A stretch of DNA of 64,000 nt from Pirellulales bacterium (GCA_035533075.1 DATLUO010000194.1:1-64000); one strand, 5' to 3'; numbered from the stretch's first letter, positions 8,418 through 17,391 are shown. Numbers and translations: made by a program. Notes: generated from the sequence alone by a model not told the origin.

Positions 8418-9776
8418 TCATACCTCGCCTCGCACGTCGATTTGCCCCGTGACGGCGGCGGAAATCAGGGCGGCGCGGTACTCGTGCAGGTGCGCAATGC
8501 CGTCCGCGACTCGCTGGATGAGTGAGTCAGTTTGGCAGCATTGCCGGTCGAGGAAACGCGCGATTTGCTCCTGTTCGCCCATTCCCGGACACGGGAGGTC
8601 CGCGCGCTTCAAGTCGCGGATGTTAATTCCCTGAATCGTCGCCCCAAGCGCACCGGCTTCAAGCTTGGCAAAAAAAGGCATCGAGCGAACAGCGTAGAGG
8701 AGCCAGCGCACATTTACGCCAGGGTGCCGAGCAATTCGCGCCGCGTCTTGAGTAAGATTCGCTCCGCTTAGCTCGGCCGGGACAATTTGTGCGGCGCCAA
8801 TGCTCCCTCGAATGGCGTAAACAATGTCACCTTCCTGGAGGCGGGATCGTGCGTAGCCAGCTTCAATCTCCTTGGATGTTCGGCTCATAAACTCAAGTCG
8901 TAAACGGCCCTCCTCACAGTTCCCACCTTTAACGATTGGGATGCCGTCGTCAACGTGCGGACCAGGAAGCACGATCCCATACATTACCTGGCGCTCGTCG
9001 GGGACCAGGTATCGGAGCTTAGTCATGGTCCAGTGATCAGGAATCGGTCCCCAAAAAGGAGAGCCGGAATCTTTAAGCGGCGCGGCGGGGTCGAGGCCGC
9101 GCGTGACGGCGTGGCTGATGACCGCCCGCCGCTTCTCTTCCAGCAGTGCAATCAGCCGCTCCTTTTGCGCGACAAGGGCGTCGATGGTTGCAGTCTCGCG
9201 GTCGAGGAACGCCGCGATGCAGCATTGTTCCGATAGCGGCGGTACGTTGATTCGGAGGTTGCGAATCAACTCTCCGCTAACGTCCGGCTGGCCACCACCA
9301 TACGACATCGCGACGATTCTTTCACGATTGCCGAGGAACCAATAAAGCACATAGCGAACATCCACTCCCTTGGGCCGAGCCATCGCGAAGCAAGCCTGAT
9401 TAGTAACTGCTGGCCTCGATACGATGCCGAGTTTGCCTATCGTCGCCCCGTAAAGGGCAATTAGCAATGTTCCGGCTGGATAAACCTTCAATGCGGAATG
9501 ATCTATTATCGCTGTTTCGGTGACTGACTTCTGTATGTCATCAAGCCACCCGTCGTTGAGGTCGCCGGTATTAACCCACGGAATATCCCCGCCAAAATAC
9601 GACTGATCGCCGGTGTTGGGTGTCGTCCCGCTACCGGTAGCGTGGAACAACCAAGAAACCTTCTTTACGGCCCAAGTCGTGGGGGCCGAGGTAAGCCACC
9701 GATGCGTTATTGGTCGATATTCCGGATATCGCTTCCAGCAGCGAACAGCGGCCTGATCGCGTATCGTGGTTGTCAT
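8418..9776 (-). CDS. hsdS: Type I restriction enzyme, S (specificity) subunit
   Basis: A 452-residue DNA-recognition subunit with the two-fold layout of HsdS. The first target-recognition domain covers about 20-170 (GDIPWVNTGDLNDG, PAGTLLIALYGATIGKLG). The central conserved helical spacer has ATIDALVAQKERLIALLEEK and AVTRGLD. The second recognition domain covers about 235-390 (GIPIVKGGNCEEG, GDIVYAIRGSIGAA). The closing helix ends RAALISAAVTGQIDVRGE. Each domain reads half of a bipartite site; the target cannot be told from sequence. It looks intact. A run of hairpin repeats (9907-10032) separates it from the hsdM remnant, with which it would normally overlap. Confidence 0.92.
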   Translation of the reverse strand: MTTTIRDQAAVRCWKRYPEYRPITHRWLTSAPTTWAVKKVSWLFHATGSGTTPNTGDQSYFGGDIPWVNTGDLNDGWLDDIQKSVTETAIIDHSALKVYPAGTLLIALYGATIGKLGIVSRPAVTNQACFAMARPKGVDVRYVLYWFLGNRERIVAMSYGGGQPDVSGELIRNLRINVPPLSEQCCIAAFLDRETATIDALVAQKERLIALLEEKRRAVISHAVTRGLDPAAPLKDSGSPFWGPIPDHWTMTKLRYLVPDERQVMYGIVLPGPHVDDGIPIVKGGNCEEGRLRLEFMSRTSKEIEAGYARSRLQEGDIVYAIRGSIGAAQIVPAELSGANLTQDAARIARHPGVNVRWLLYAVRSMPFFAKLEAGALGATIQGINIRDLKRADLPCPGMGEQEQIARFLDRQCCQTDSLIQRVADGIAHLHEYRAALISAAVTGQIDVRGEV

Positions 9777-9906
9777 CGGCGGCCTCCCTGCGCCGGCGGC
9801 AGGTCAGTGGCAGTCCGTCGACGGGCCAAAGTTGCCGGCCCTACGTTGTAGCCGTGCCCGTGTTCCGGCGCCTGATCGGGGCGTGACGGTATGCGTTGGA
9901 CTCCGC

Positions 9907-10032
9907 AATGACGCCCTTTCAGGGCTACGGTATTTGCGCGCCACCGCAACCCAGGGTTGCACCCTGCGCTATCGAATGACGCACCTTCGGTGCTACGGAC
10001 CGGCGCGATTGTCGGGACGGCGTCCCGACAAT
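9907..10032. repeat. Cluster of four hairpin repeats between hsdM remnant and hsdS
   Basis: Hairpins in order: GCCCTTTCAGGGC (9913-9925), CAGGGTTGCACCCTG (9952-9966), GCACCTTCGGTGC (9981-9993) and a 25-bp perfect palindrome at 10008-10032 (ATTGTCGGGACG, G, then its complement). The first three carry the similar flanks ATGACGC and GCTACGG, so they belong to one repeat family; the fourth differs. They fill most of the 292-bp gap between the two genes. Confidence 0.8.
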
Positions 10033-10068
10033 TCGTCCGGCGTCTCTCGCGTGTGTATCGCGCCGCGC

Positions 10069-10662
10069 TCATCCAGCCACCTCCTTCAACAGCCGCAGCA
10101 CGTCTTGCTCGACGGCTTTGATGTCGGCCTCGATTTCCTCCAACGGGCGCGGCGGCTGATAGCGGTAGAAATAGCGGTTGAAGTTGATCTCGTAACCCAC
10201 GATGCCGATGCCGCCGTCCTTTTCGTCGCGGACCGTCTCGTTGACCCAGGCGTCGGGCACGTGCGGCTTCACCTCCCGCTCGAAATAGGCGTAAACGTCT
10301 TCACCCAGCGGCACGTTCTCGGTGTCGCGCAACTCGCTGTCAGGCTCGGGGTTGCCCTCTTCATCGCGACAGATGGCGGCCGTCTCATCACGCTCGCTGA
10401 GGGCGTCGAGAATGGCCCGACGCACCGGCGCGGCCAACCGCAAGCCGGCGTTCGTTACGGCTTCGTCGAAAATGGTCAGAAAATCGGCGCGGTCCTTCAT
10501 CAACGTGTCGGGCAACGTCGCCAGCATGGCACGAATCGCCTTTTGCAGCTTGCGGCCGGCGCGCTCGTCTTCTGCCCGTTCATCGGCGTCCTTCTTTTTG
10601 CTCACGGCCAGGTTCTGAAAGGCCTTCGCCTCTTCCAGCCGCGCAATGGTGCTGCCGAACAT
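10069..10662 (-). pseudogene. hsdM: Type I methyltransferase (HsdM) C-terminal remnant
   Basis: A 197-residue frame matching only the C-terminal part of type I N6-adenine methylases of this locus type: AILDALSERDETAAICRD, DSELRDTENVPL, EVKPHVPDAWVNET, VGYEINFNRYFYRY and RPLEEIEADIKAVEQDVL. The S-adenosylmethionine (SAM) pocket and the NPPF/Y catalytic motif are absent here and in every frame upstream; instead an unrelated + strand gene begins at about 10646. About three quarters of the gene has therefore been lost at a breakpoint near 10660. The remaining open frame is uninterrupted, so the loss may be recent. This leaves hsdR and hsdS without a local methylase. Confidence 0.85.
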
Positions 10663-11425
10663 CGAGGGGCTGATCCGGCGAAACGTGGATCGCTTTCTCT
10701 TCGATCGACAGCTCCGGCGCGACCCGGTTGGCTACGCCGTGTTTGAAAACCTGGAGTCCGCCGTGGCCGATTTGGCCACATCCGGCAAAGCGTCTGTCAG
10801 GGGAACCGACGACGGACGCTTGCGAAGCGCAGCGATTGTTCTGCTGGGCGCCGCCAACGCCGCCTCGACTCCCTGCGATTTTGAGCGATTGCGCAAAGCT
10901 GTCGCGGAAGCAGCCAAGTGGGGCGACGCCCTGGCGGAGCTGGTGACGACCTCGGACAGCGGCCGCGAATGGATGATCGGTTTTCTCAACGGGATCGAGG
11001 CCGACGGCATTGGCTGTTTTCGCGTTTCCGACCTCGTGGCGGCGATTGCCTCACGCGCGCGGGACGACTGGGCGGCAAGGCACGCGGTACCCGCGGGCGA
11101 GCTTGCCTACGAGGGGCAGGACGAGTCGCTTCGCCTGGTGAGGCTCGTGCGGCCCGATGACGGCACCGACACGAGGGACCTATTCGAGATGCTTAAGCGA
11201 ACCGTTCCGGGGCGGATTGCGAAGGAGCAGCAAGCGCGTGTCCGCAAAGGTCTTACGGCGGTCTTTGAGGAGTGGATCCGAACGATCGAAGACGAAGGTA
11301 TATCGCGGCCCAATCAGGCCGAACTGGCCAGGCGGCTGACGATGTCGGCCAAAACGCTGTCCGACTACCTGCAGCGTCTGCGGAGCATTTTGCGGGAAAT
11401 TCTGGGCGAAAAGCCGGACGAATAA
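10646..11425 (+). CDS. HTH protein, first gene of Lon/helical-repeat cassette
   Basis: A 259-residue, mostly helical protein. The C-terminal segment (about 220-255: PNQAELARRLTMSAKTLSDY then LQRLRSILREIL) reads as a helix-turn-helix of the sigma region 4 type, suggesting DNA binding or transcription control. The N-terminal block RNVDRFLFDRQLRRDPVGY looks family-specific. The start is uncertain: ATG 10646 lies within the hsdM breakpoint, and a later GTG near 10690 would fit as well, so the first residues may be foreign. It is followed 40 bp later by two coupled genes, the last with a Lon-type protease domain, and is probably the regulator of that cassette. I do not recognise a named family. 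Confidence 0.65.
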   Translation: MVLPNIEGLIRRNVDRFLFDRQLRRDPVGYAVFENLESAVADLATSGKASVRGTDDGRLRSAAIVLLGAANAASTPCDFERLRKAVAEAAKWGDALAELVTTSDSGREWMIGFLNGIEADGIGCFRVSDLVAAIASRARDDWAARHAVPAGELAYEGQDESLRLVRLVRPDDGTDTRDLFEMLKRTVPGRIAKEQQARVRKGLTAVFEEWIRTIEDEGISRPNQAELARRLTMSAKTLSDYLQRLRSILREILGEKPDE

Positions 11426-11465
11426 GTATCGTGCTGGTTAATGAATCGCAGGCAGGTACAGAGAC

Positions 11466-12428
11466 ATGAAAAGCGAGGGTATACCCATGGCCAGGCAGGA
11501 TCGGGCGGAGCGGCTCCGGCAGGCGATCGTCGAGGCAGCGGCACGGCTGGAGGCAACTGCACAGGAGCCGGCGCGGGCGAGTGGGGGGCCGGCACCGGGC
11601 GATTTATACGTCTTCGAAACGCCCGTCGAGGCGGCCATCGAATGGCTAGTGGTCCGCTTCCACGTCGACGATCCGGCGATTGTATTACTGGCCCCGGCGG
11701 ATGATCTTCCCCTGGCGGGACAATGCGACGTTGGACTATGGCCTGAATTTCTCGATCGACCGCTGACCGTTCGTTGCGGCGAATCGGCCTGGTTGCCCGC
11801 GACCATGTGCGCCGACTATCTCCGGGTTGGAATGGTGCCTGAGGAGGCCGCCGCCGAGGTGCGGCGGGTGATCGCGGGGTTGGCCCGCGGAAATATGCCG
11901 AACGATCCGGTGCGAGAGTGCGCCGAAGCCGACCCCGAGTACATGGCTTGGCTCGACGAGGTGGCTCGTGCGCGACAGGCCCTTGCCGACCGCGGGAAGC
12001 CGCAGCCGCCGACCGGCGAGGGACCGGTTCTTCAGCTCGATGAGCTCGGCAGAGCTCCGCCATCATGGCTCGTCGCGGTCGAGCCGGACTTGGCACTTGC
12101 GGCCAGCGCTGGTGCCGGCTTGACGGCCGATCGTCGAGAGTCGCGCGCACCGGCTTCATTGCGCTGGGCTGAAGTCCCCCTGCGAACCGGTGGTGCGCTG
12201 GTGCTTGCCGCCGATGCTGGCGGCGTGCGTGTGGGCTGGAGGGGAGCTAAAGACGTTGCTCCTCCACAACTTACGGGTTTCGGCAGCGCTGGAAAGCAGG
12301 TTGCAGTGTGGACAAACGGCGAGCGGCCCGACTTCCACAGGGCCGAGCCTGATTTTGTCTGGCTAGACGGGCAGGTGATTCTTCAAGCCGGCAATGGCAA
12401 CCCTCAAACAGTCACAGTCCGATTGTGA
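11466..12428 (+). CDS. Unknown protein, middle gene of Lon/helical-repeat cassette
   Basis: A 320-residue protein of unknown function. Residues 1-165 form a mixed domain (GDLYVFETPVEAAIEWLVV, VDDPAIVLLAPADDLPLAG, then helices up to ADPEYMAWLDEV). After a Pro-rich link, residues 185-320 are rich in beta-strands (GALVLAADAGGVRVGW, KQVAVWTNGER, DGQVILQAGN), which suggests a small sandwich domain. ATG 11466 is taken; ATG 11487 is an alternative. The last bases overlap the next start (ATGA, 12425-12428), so it is co-translated with the Lon-like gene and likely acts with it. No catalytic motif was found. Confidence 0.65.
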   Translation: MKSEGIPMARQDRAERLRQAIVEAAARLEATAQEPARASGGPAPGDLYVFETPVEAAIEWLVVRFHVDDPAIVLLAPADDLPLAGQCDVGLWPEFLDRPLTVRCGESAWLPATMCADYLRVGMVPEEAAAEVRRVIAGLARGNMPNDPVRECAEADPEYMAWLDEVARARQALADRGKPQPPTGEGPVLQLDELGRAPPSWLVAVEPDLALAASAGAGLTADRRESRAPASLRWAEVPLRTGGALVLAADAGGVRVGWRGAKDVAPPQLTGFGSAGKQVAVWTNGERPDFHRAEPDFVWLDGQVILQAGNGNPQTVTVRL

Positions 12429-14284
12429 ACACTCCGTGGCTCACGGCCGACATGGCGGAGGCGGGCACCGAAGCGCTTTGGCGGACCAATCCCGTCTTGT
12501 GCATCGACCGACTCATCGCAATATGGCAGGGATCGGACGCAGCGTGGCTCATGTCGGGTTGGCAACTCGAACGCGTAATGACAGCGCTCAGGGAGCACGA
12601 TATTTTGCTGCCGGTCGGGGTAATCGATCGCTGGGCTCCGGGGCGCGAAATAACGGCCGTCAGCGACCGTCCGGAACCGCGTATTATCGGTCTCGCCATT
12701 GACGAATCCCGAACTGGTCACGTCTTTCCGTTGCGGCCGCTTCGCGACCAAGATTATTGGAGCGTCGATGGGAAGTTACCGTTTAACCATGAAGACATCC
12801 TCGATGTTCTGACCGCGTTGCTGCAGGCGAGCGGCGTCGCGGAGACGTGGACCGTGCCCGAGCGTTTCGCGTTTCGATTCGAGAATTTAACCGGCCTCAG
12901 GGCGCGCGGTGAATCGATGACGATCGCGGCCGCGCTGGCTGTGCTCGACTGCATGACTGGTTTCGGCCTTCCGTTGCTGCGGGCGGCGGCGGTTGTCGTC
13001 CAACTTGAGCCTGGCGGTAGACTGAAAGCGGTGGGCGACGTCCGTGCCAAACTCGATGCCGCAAATCGTGAGTGCGGCCAATTGAGCCTTATCATCTGTG
13101 CGTCTGGCAGCGAGTTTGCTCACGGCGTCGCGACCGAGGTCTGGGAAGTGCAATCGCTTGCCGATCTGGCGGGCCGTTTGCACAATGCTGGCCTCCTGGC
13201 CCCACTGCTCGACGCGGTTGGACCGCTCGATAGGCGAGAGTCGGCGAGAGTGCTGGAGCGACTGAGGTGGCTCGATGACCAAAACCGCTATCGCGAGGCA
13301 GCCGACTTAGGCGACCGCGCTCGTCGATGCCGGTTTTTGCAGCCGATCGACGGGACCATGGCGATCGAGTTTTCGAGACTTTACGCCGCTGCTTGCAGGC
13401 ACAATGGCCGGTTCGCCGACGCGGTTTCTATTGCGGGGGAGGCGCACCATCGAATCGAGGCTCTTGGTCCGCTCACGTCGGACGACGAGGAGGCTGACGC
13501 CGCGGCCGAACATGCCGCAAGCCTTTTCAACGCGCATCGTTTCGCCGAGATTTCGGCGCTGCTCCGCGCATGGGCCGAGAAGGCTCAAAGTGAACCGCGG
13601 CGGTTCAGGCCGTTGACGAGGGTCAAGCTATGGAACACATTGGCCCGCGCCATGGCGATCACCCGAGAGCAAGGCTGGGACGAGTTATTTGCGCGGTCCG
13701 AAGCGCTGCAGCGCCGGTTAGGCGACGGCGGGAACCTTGCGCGAACGACGCATGATCGTATTCACGCCTTATTGCGGCACGGCGATCTGGTGCGTGCAAC
13801 CCAAGCGCTGGAGGAAGCCGATTGGAGTGCGCAATCAACCACCGTTCCTTGGTTGCCGTTCCTCCGCGCAGATCTGGCCCGGCTCGAAGGTCGCGTTTGG
13901 AGCGATGAGGCGCTCGATGAGCGGCTCAAATTAGGCAAGAAGCCGTACTCGGCTTGGATCTACGCCCAAGCGACGGCACGGCAAGCCCCGCGGACCGCGC
14001 GCGACGCAATCGAACGACTGAGGCGAGCAATTAAGCTCTTGCATGACGAGAGCGGCGGCATCGACGGAAATATCTGCAACCTGTTTGCGGCAATGCTTGA
14101 GCTGGCGATCGCGGCTCGATCAGCAGACGCGGAGCGCTGGACTGCGGCCGTCGCTAAGATCAAGGGGTTTCTGGCAACTGCCGCCGAAAATTGCCAGTAT
14201 TACGGGCCGGCGACCAATGCGCTTCCGGCGGCGCCCGACGTGGCCGCGGTCGAGAGCTTGCTCAACCTCGTGCCGTATTTTTGA
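12425..14284 (+). CDS. Lon-type (S16) serine protease domain fused to helical repeats
   Basis: A 619-residue protein. Residues 155-250 align by eye with the Lon proteolytic domain. The Ser block is R-G-E-S164-MTIAAALAVLDCMTG (Lon: DGPSAGxA...TG). The Lys block is RLKAVGDVRAK209LDAAN (Lon: xVLPIGGLKEKLLAA). The Ser-Lys spacing is 45 residues against 43 in E. coli Lon. A strand (LSLIICASGSE) and EVWEVQSLADLAGRL follow, as in Lon. There is no AAA+ motor. Residues 265-619 are paired helices resembling TPRs. The Ser-Lys dyad argues for an active peptidase. It is translationally coupled to the preceding gene; the partner set suggests a regulated protease module of conflict or stress type, which is inference. 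Confidence 0.78.
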   Translation: MNTPWLTADMAEAGTEALWRTNPVLCIDRLIAIWQGSDAAWLMSGWQLERVMTALREHDILLPVGVIDRWAPGREITAVSDRPEPRIIGLAIDESRTGHVFPLRPLRDQDYWSVDGKLPFNHEDILDVLTALLQASGVAETWTVPERFAFRFENLTGLRARGESMTIAAALAVLDCMTGFGLPLLRAAAVVVQLEPGGRLKAVGDVRAKLDAANRECGQLSLIICASGSEFAHGVATEVWEVQSLADLAGRLHNAGLLAPLLDAVGPLDRRESARVLERLRWLDDQNRYREAADLGDRARRCRFLQPIDGTMAIEFSRLYAAACRHNGRFADAVSIAGEAHHRIEALGPLTSDDEEADAAAEHAASLFNAHRFAEISALLRAWAEKAQSEPRRFRPLTRVKLWNTLARAMAITREQGWDELFARSEALQRRLGDGGNLARTTHDRIHALLRHGDLVRATQALEEADWSAQSTTVPWLPFLRADLARLEGRVWSDEALDERLKLGKKPYSAWIYAQATARQAPRTARDAIERLRRAIKLLHDESGGIDGNICNLFAAMLELAIAARSADAERWTAAVAKIKGFLATAAENCQYYGPATNALPAAPDVAAVESLLNLVPYF

Positions 14285-14786
14285 CGTGCGCGGCGAGGTG
14301 CGCGAATTTGCTGTCCGGGCCGCGGAGCAATTCGGGCAGCGCATCAATAGTAAGGTCGAACGGGATCTCTGTCTTCCAGTATCGCCCTTTATGTGTTTCA
14401 TAAAAGGTTGCCGCGTAGCGGGTCTTTCCCAGCAGTAACCAGACGGCGGCCATCGCTGGCGCGCCGGGACTGGTGTGAATGCAGATTTCGACCAGATCGT
14501 CGGCCGTCTCGCGCACGATTCTCGCCAGTTCGCCATCGGCAATGCGGAAGATTCCGACATAGTCGGTTGGTTTTGCCAGCTCGACCGGGATGATCGTCGG
14601 CGTCTTGCCAAGCCATTCGCCGTAGAGTTTGCTCCAAGCAGGCTGGAAATTGCTCAGTAGGCGGATCTCGTCGAACCTCTCGGCATCGACGAGCGCCTTA
14701 ATGGGACCGACCTCACCGGCGGTTGGCTTTGCGCCGCCGAGCTCGGCGAGAATCTCGGCGCCGGCCGAATTTTGCTGCTGGACCAC
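14262..14786 (-). pseudogene. RtcR/CARF-like sensor domain remnant
   Basis: A 174-residue frame resembling the N-terminal ligand-sensing domain of RtcR-type sigma-54 activators: FDEIRLLSNFQPAW, KPTDYVGIFRIADGEL, then the hallmark ICIHTSPGAPAMAAVWLLLG and KTRYAATFY, ending LPELLRGPDSKFAHLAAH. In relatives a first Rossmann strand precedes and an AAA+ sigma-54 domain follows; both are missing. The start is only a GTG at a breakpoint (near 14785), and the end overlaps the Lon-like gene by 23 bp. It is therefore most likely a gene cut at both ends, although a stand-alone sensor is possible. RtcR-type domains sense RNA ends or cyclic nucleotides. Confidence 0.6.
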
Positions 14787-14934
14787 GCTGGCGCTGGCCC
14801 CGTTTCTCTACTGGGTCAACGGCCCCGCCGTTTCCACGGACCAACTCGTCGTCAGAACGGCGCTGGTCGTGCTGGCGGGCTTCGGCGCCGTCGGCCTTCG
14901 GCTGTTCGCCTGGCGCAGTCGCGGCCGAAAGTAG
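14785..14934 (+). pseudogene. 3' fragment of a membrane-protein gene
   Basis: The last about 49 codons of a + strand frame encode two likely membrane helices (TLALAPFLYWVNGPAV and VVRTALVVLAGFGAVGLRLF) and a basic tail WRSRGRK before the stop. Upstream of 14785 the frame is antisense to the sensor remnant, so only the 3' end of the gene is left. It supports a breakpoint at about 14785. The parent family is not recognised. Confidence 0.4.
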
Positions 14935-15029
14935 GAATCCAGCCCTCATCAAGTAAAGCACTCTGCCTGTTACGGCGAACCGCCGCATGCGGTCCATGCC
15001 GCGCCTTCCCAGTAAACGACGTCGCTCTC

Positions 15030-15068
15030 GGTGGGCCGGCGCTCGCAAGCTCGCTGGTCCCACCCTAC
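15030..15068. repeat. Dispersed 39-bp hairpin, copy 1 of 6
   Basis: Imperfect hairpin GGTGGGCCGGCGCTCGC... ending GGTCCCACCCTAC, with inner stems GCGAGC/GCTCGC. The same unit occurs at 42674-42712, 42855-42894, 52223-52261, 52820-52858 and 52877-52915. Here it lies just upstream of the metal-ATPase gene. Confidence 0.85.
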
Positions 15069-15131
15069 GCCGCCGCGCTCCCTCTCCAAACGGTGGCCCG
15101 GAATCGGGCGCGCGGTATACAATCCAGCACA

Positions 15132-17312
15132 ATGGATTCCGCACCCGCCACAACCTCGGCCACGCTCTATGTGCCCGCACTCGATTGCCCCGAAGAGCTG
15201 TCGCTCATCGAGAAAGGTCTGCGACGTCTGCCGGGCGTCGTCGACCTGGCGCCCGATTATCTCAATCGACGCTTGGTCGTCGAGCATGACGCCGGCCTGA
15301 ACGCCTTGGCCATCGCCGCCGAAGTACGGCAGATCGGCTTCGCGGCCGAAGTCGTGTCGCACACCAGCCTGCCCACCGCCTCGCCGCGTGCGCGGATTCG
15401 CCGCAGCACGCTCAGCGGTGCGGTGTTGCTCGTGATCGGGTTTGCCACGCAGTGGTTGCTGCGCTGGCCGGCGGCCGGAAACGCGCTGGCCATCGCCGCC
15501 ACGCTGGTGGCCGGCTCCAGCGTGGCCCGTGCCGGCTGGCGGGCCGTGCGATTGCGGGCTCTCGACATGAATGCCCTGATGACGCTGGCCGCGGCGGGCG
15601 CCTTGGCCACGGGCGATTACTTCGAGGCCGCCACGGCGATGGTCTTGTTCGGAGTCTCGCTGTGGTTGGAAAGTTACAGCCTGACGCGTGCGCGCTCCGC
15701 GGTCCGCTCGCTCATCGAGCTCGTGCCGCCGCAGGCCCATCGCTACGAGGGCGACGAACTGCGCGAGGTGGACGCCGCCCAATTGACGCCCGGCGATCTC
15801 GTGCTGGTCAGGCCCGGCGAGCGAGTGCCGGTCGACGGCGAGGTGCAAGACGGCGCGTCGAACGTCAACCAGTCGCCCATCACCGGCGAAGCGCTGCCGG
15901 TGGAAAAGCAGCCCGGCATGCACGTCTACGCCGGCAGCGTCAATGGCGAGGGCGCGCTCGTCGTGCGTGCCCGTCGCGGGGCGGCCGACAGCACGCTGGC
16001 CCACATTGCGCGGCTCGTCGAAGAAGCGCAGCGCGGCCGCTCGCCCACGGAGCGCTTCGTCGATCGGTTCGCTCGCTACTACACTCCGGCGGTGATCGCG
16101 CTGGCCTTGGTCTTGGCCGTGGCGCCGCTCGTGGCCATGAGCTGGCACGCGCCGTGGGCCGAATCGCACCGGCCCGTCGAGTGGCTGCACCGGGCGCTGG
16201 TGCTGCTGGTGATCGCCTGCCCCTGCGCGCTGGTCATTTCGACGCCCGTGACGATCGTCTGCGGATTGCAGGCGGCGGCCCGCGGCGGCATCCTGATCAA
16301 AGGCGGCGAATTCCTGGAACGTGCCGGGCAAATCGGTTCGCTGGCGCTCGACAAAACCGGCACGCTCACACGCGGAATCGCCGAAGTGTCGCGCCTCGTT
16401 CCCGCACCGGGCGTGTCGGACCAGGAGCTGCTGCGCGTGGCGGCGGCTGTGGAGTGCCGCAGCGAACACCCGCTGGCCCTGGCCATCGTGGCCGCCGCGC
16501 GGCGGCGTCACGTCGAGTGGCCGGCGGCGTCCGGCGTGGTGGCGCTGCGGGGATATGGAGTCCGCGGCGAACTCGACGGACAAACGTTCTTCGTGGGCAA
16601 CTGGTCGCTGTTTTCGCAGCCGCCGCTGGCTGCCGAGGGCGCCCGAGGCCCGACGGCGGCAGTGCGAAGCGTGGCCGAAGCGTTGTTGGCCGATGGCGCG
16701 GCGACGATCGTGCTGGTCGGATCGCAAGAGCGCTTTCTGGGCGCACTGGCGATTGAAGACCGTCCGCGTGCCGATGCCGCGGCGGCACTGGCCGAATTGC
16801 GACGGTTGGGCGTGCGGCCGCTGGTCATGCTTTCCGGCGATCGCAAGCCGGTGGTCCGGCAGATCGCCCAGGAACTGGGTTTGGATGAGTTTCACGCCGA
16901 TCTGCTGCCCCACGAAAAGGTCGACCAAGTGAAAGCCCTGACCATCACGCACGCGCGGCTGGCGATGGTCGGCGACGGCGTGAACGACGCGCCGGCGCTG
17001 GCAGCCTCGTGGTTGGGCGTGGCGATGGGACCGGCGGCCAGCGATACCACGTTGGAGACCGCCGACGTGGTGGTGTTATCGCCGCAGCTTGGGCTGCTTC
17101 CGAAGCTGGTGCGACTCGGCCGCCGCACGCGGGCGATTTTGGGCCAAAACATCGCGTTGGCTTTGGGGATCAAGGCCGCGGTGCTGTTGGCGGCCATCGT
17201 CGGTCCGCAAGAGCTTGCCCGGCTCTGGCTGGCGGTGGCGGCCGACGTGGGGGCCACGCTTCTGGTCGTGGCCAACGGCATGCGGTTGCTGCGGCGATCG
17301 TCGATTCGATAG
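15132..17312 (+). CDS. P-type heavy-metal ATPase (CadA/ZntA type)
   Basis: A 726-residue P1B ATPase that would export Zn2+/Cd2+/Pb2+ across the inner membrane. An N-terminal HMA-like domain has a single-Cys site (YVPALDCPEEL, about 13-23) in place of CxxC. The core shows TGEALPVEK (actuator), the CPC transport motif at Cys363-Pro-Cys365, the phosphorylated Asp407 in LDKTGTLT, CRSEHPLA (the HP locus), and the hinge GDGVNDAPALA. About eight membrane helices are visible. ATG 15132 was chosen because the HMA domain begins there; upstream in-frame sequence is repeat and junction DNA. It stands alone. Zn/Cd/Pb choice rests on the DCPEE and CPC pattern and is moderately sure. Confidence 0.93.
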   Translation: MDSAPATTSATLYVPALDCPEELSLIEKGLRRLPGVVDLAPDYLNRRLVVEHDAGLNALAIAAEVRQIGFAAEVVSHTSLPTASPRARIRRSTLSGAVLLVIGFATQWLLRWPAAGNALAIAATLVAGSSVARAGWRAVRLRALDMNALMTLAAAGALATGDYFEAATAMVLFGVSLWLESYSLTRARSAVRSLIELVPPQAHRYEGDELREVDAAQLTPGDLVLVRPGERVPVDGEVQDGASNVNQSPITGEALPVEKQPGMHVYAGSVNGEGALVVRARRGAADSTLAHIARLVEEAQRGRSPTERFVDRFARYYTPAVIALALVLAVAPLVAMSWHAPWAESHRPVEWLHRALVLLVIACPCALVISTPVTIVCGLQAAARGGILIKGGEFLERAGQIGSLALDKTGTLTRGIAEVSRLVPAPGVSDQELLRVAAAVECRSEHPLALAIVAAARRRHVEWPAASGVVALRGYGVRGELDGQTFFVGNWSLFSQPPLAAEGARGPTAAVRSVAEALLADGAATIVLVGSQERFLGALAIEDRPRADAAAALAELRRLGVRPLVMLSGDRKPVVRQIAQELGLDEFHADLLPHEKVDQVKALTITHARLAMVGDGVNDAPALAASWLGVAMGPAASDTTLETADVVVLSPQLGLLPKLVRLGRRTRAILGQNIALALGIKAAVLLAAIVGPQELARLWLAVAADVGATLLVVANGMRLLRRSSIR

Positions 17313-17391
17313 GCTTGTTTCGGCTAGCAAGACGCCAGGCAGCTCGCCGGCACTGGTCGGCAGCCGGTTGCATGTTCGGGCACGGCAACAA

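Noticed and set aside
10646-11425. Reading the HTH protein as a full sigma factor
   Set aside because: Only a region-4-like HTH is visible; no region 2 core-binding motif was found.
14970-16952. Long leftward open frame (660 codons) opposite the metal ATPase
   Set aside because: No domain; low-complexity Arg/Gln/His composition typical of antisense to a GC-rich gene. The P-type ATPase on the other strand is unmistakable.
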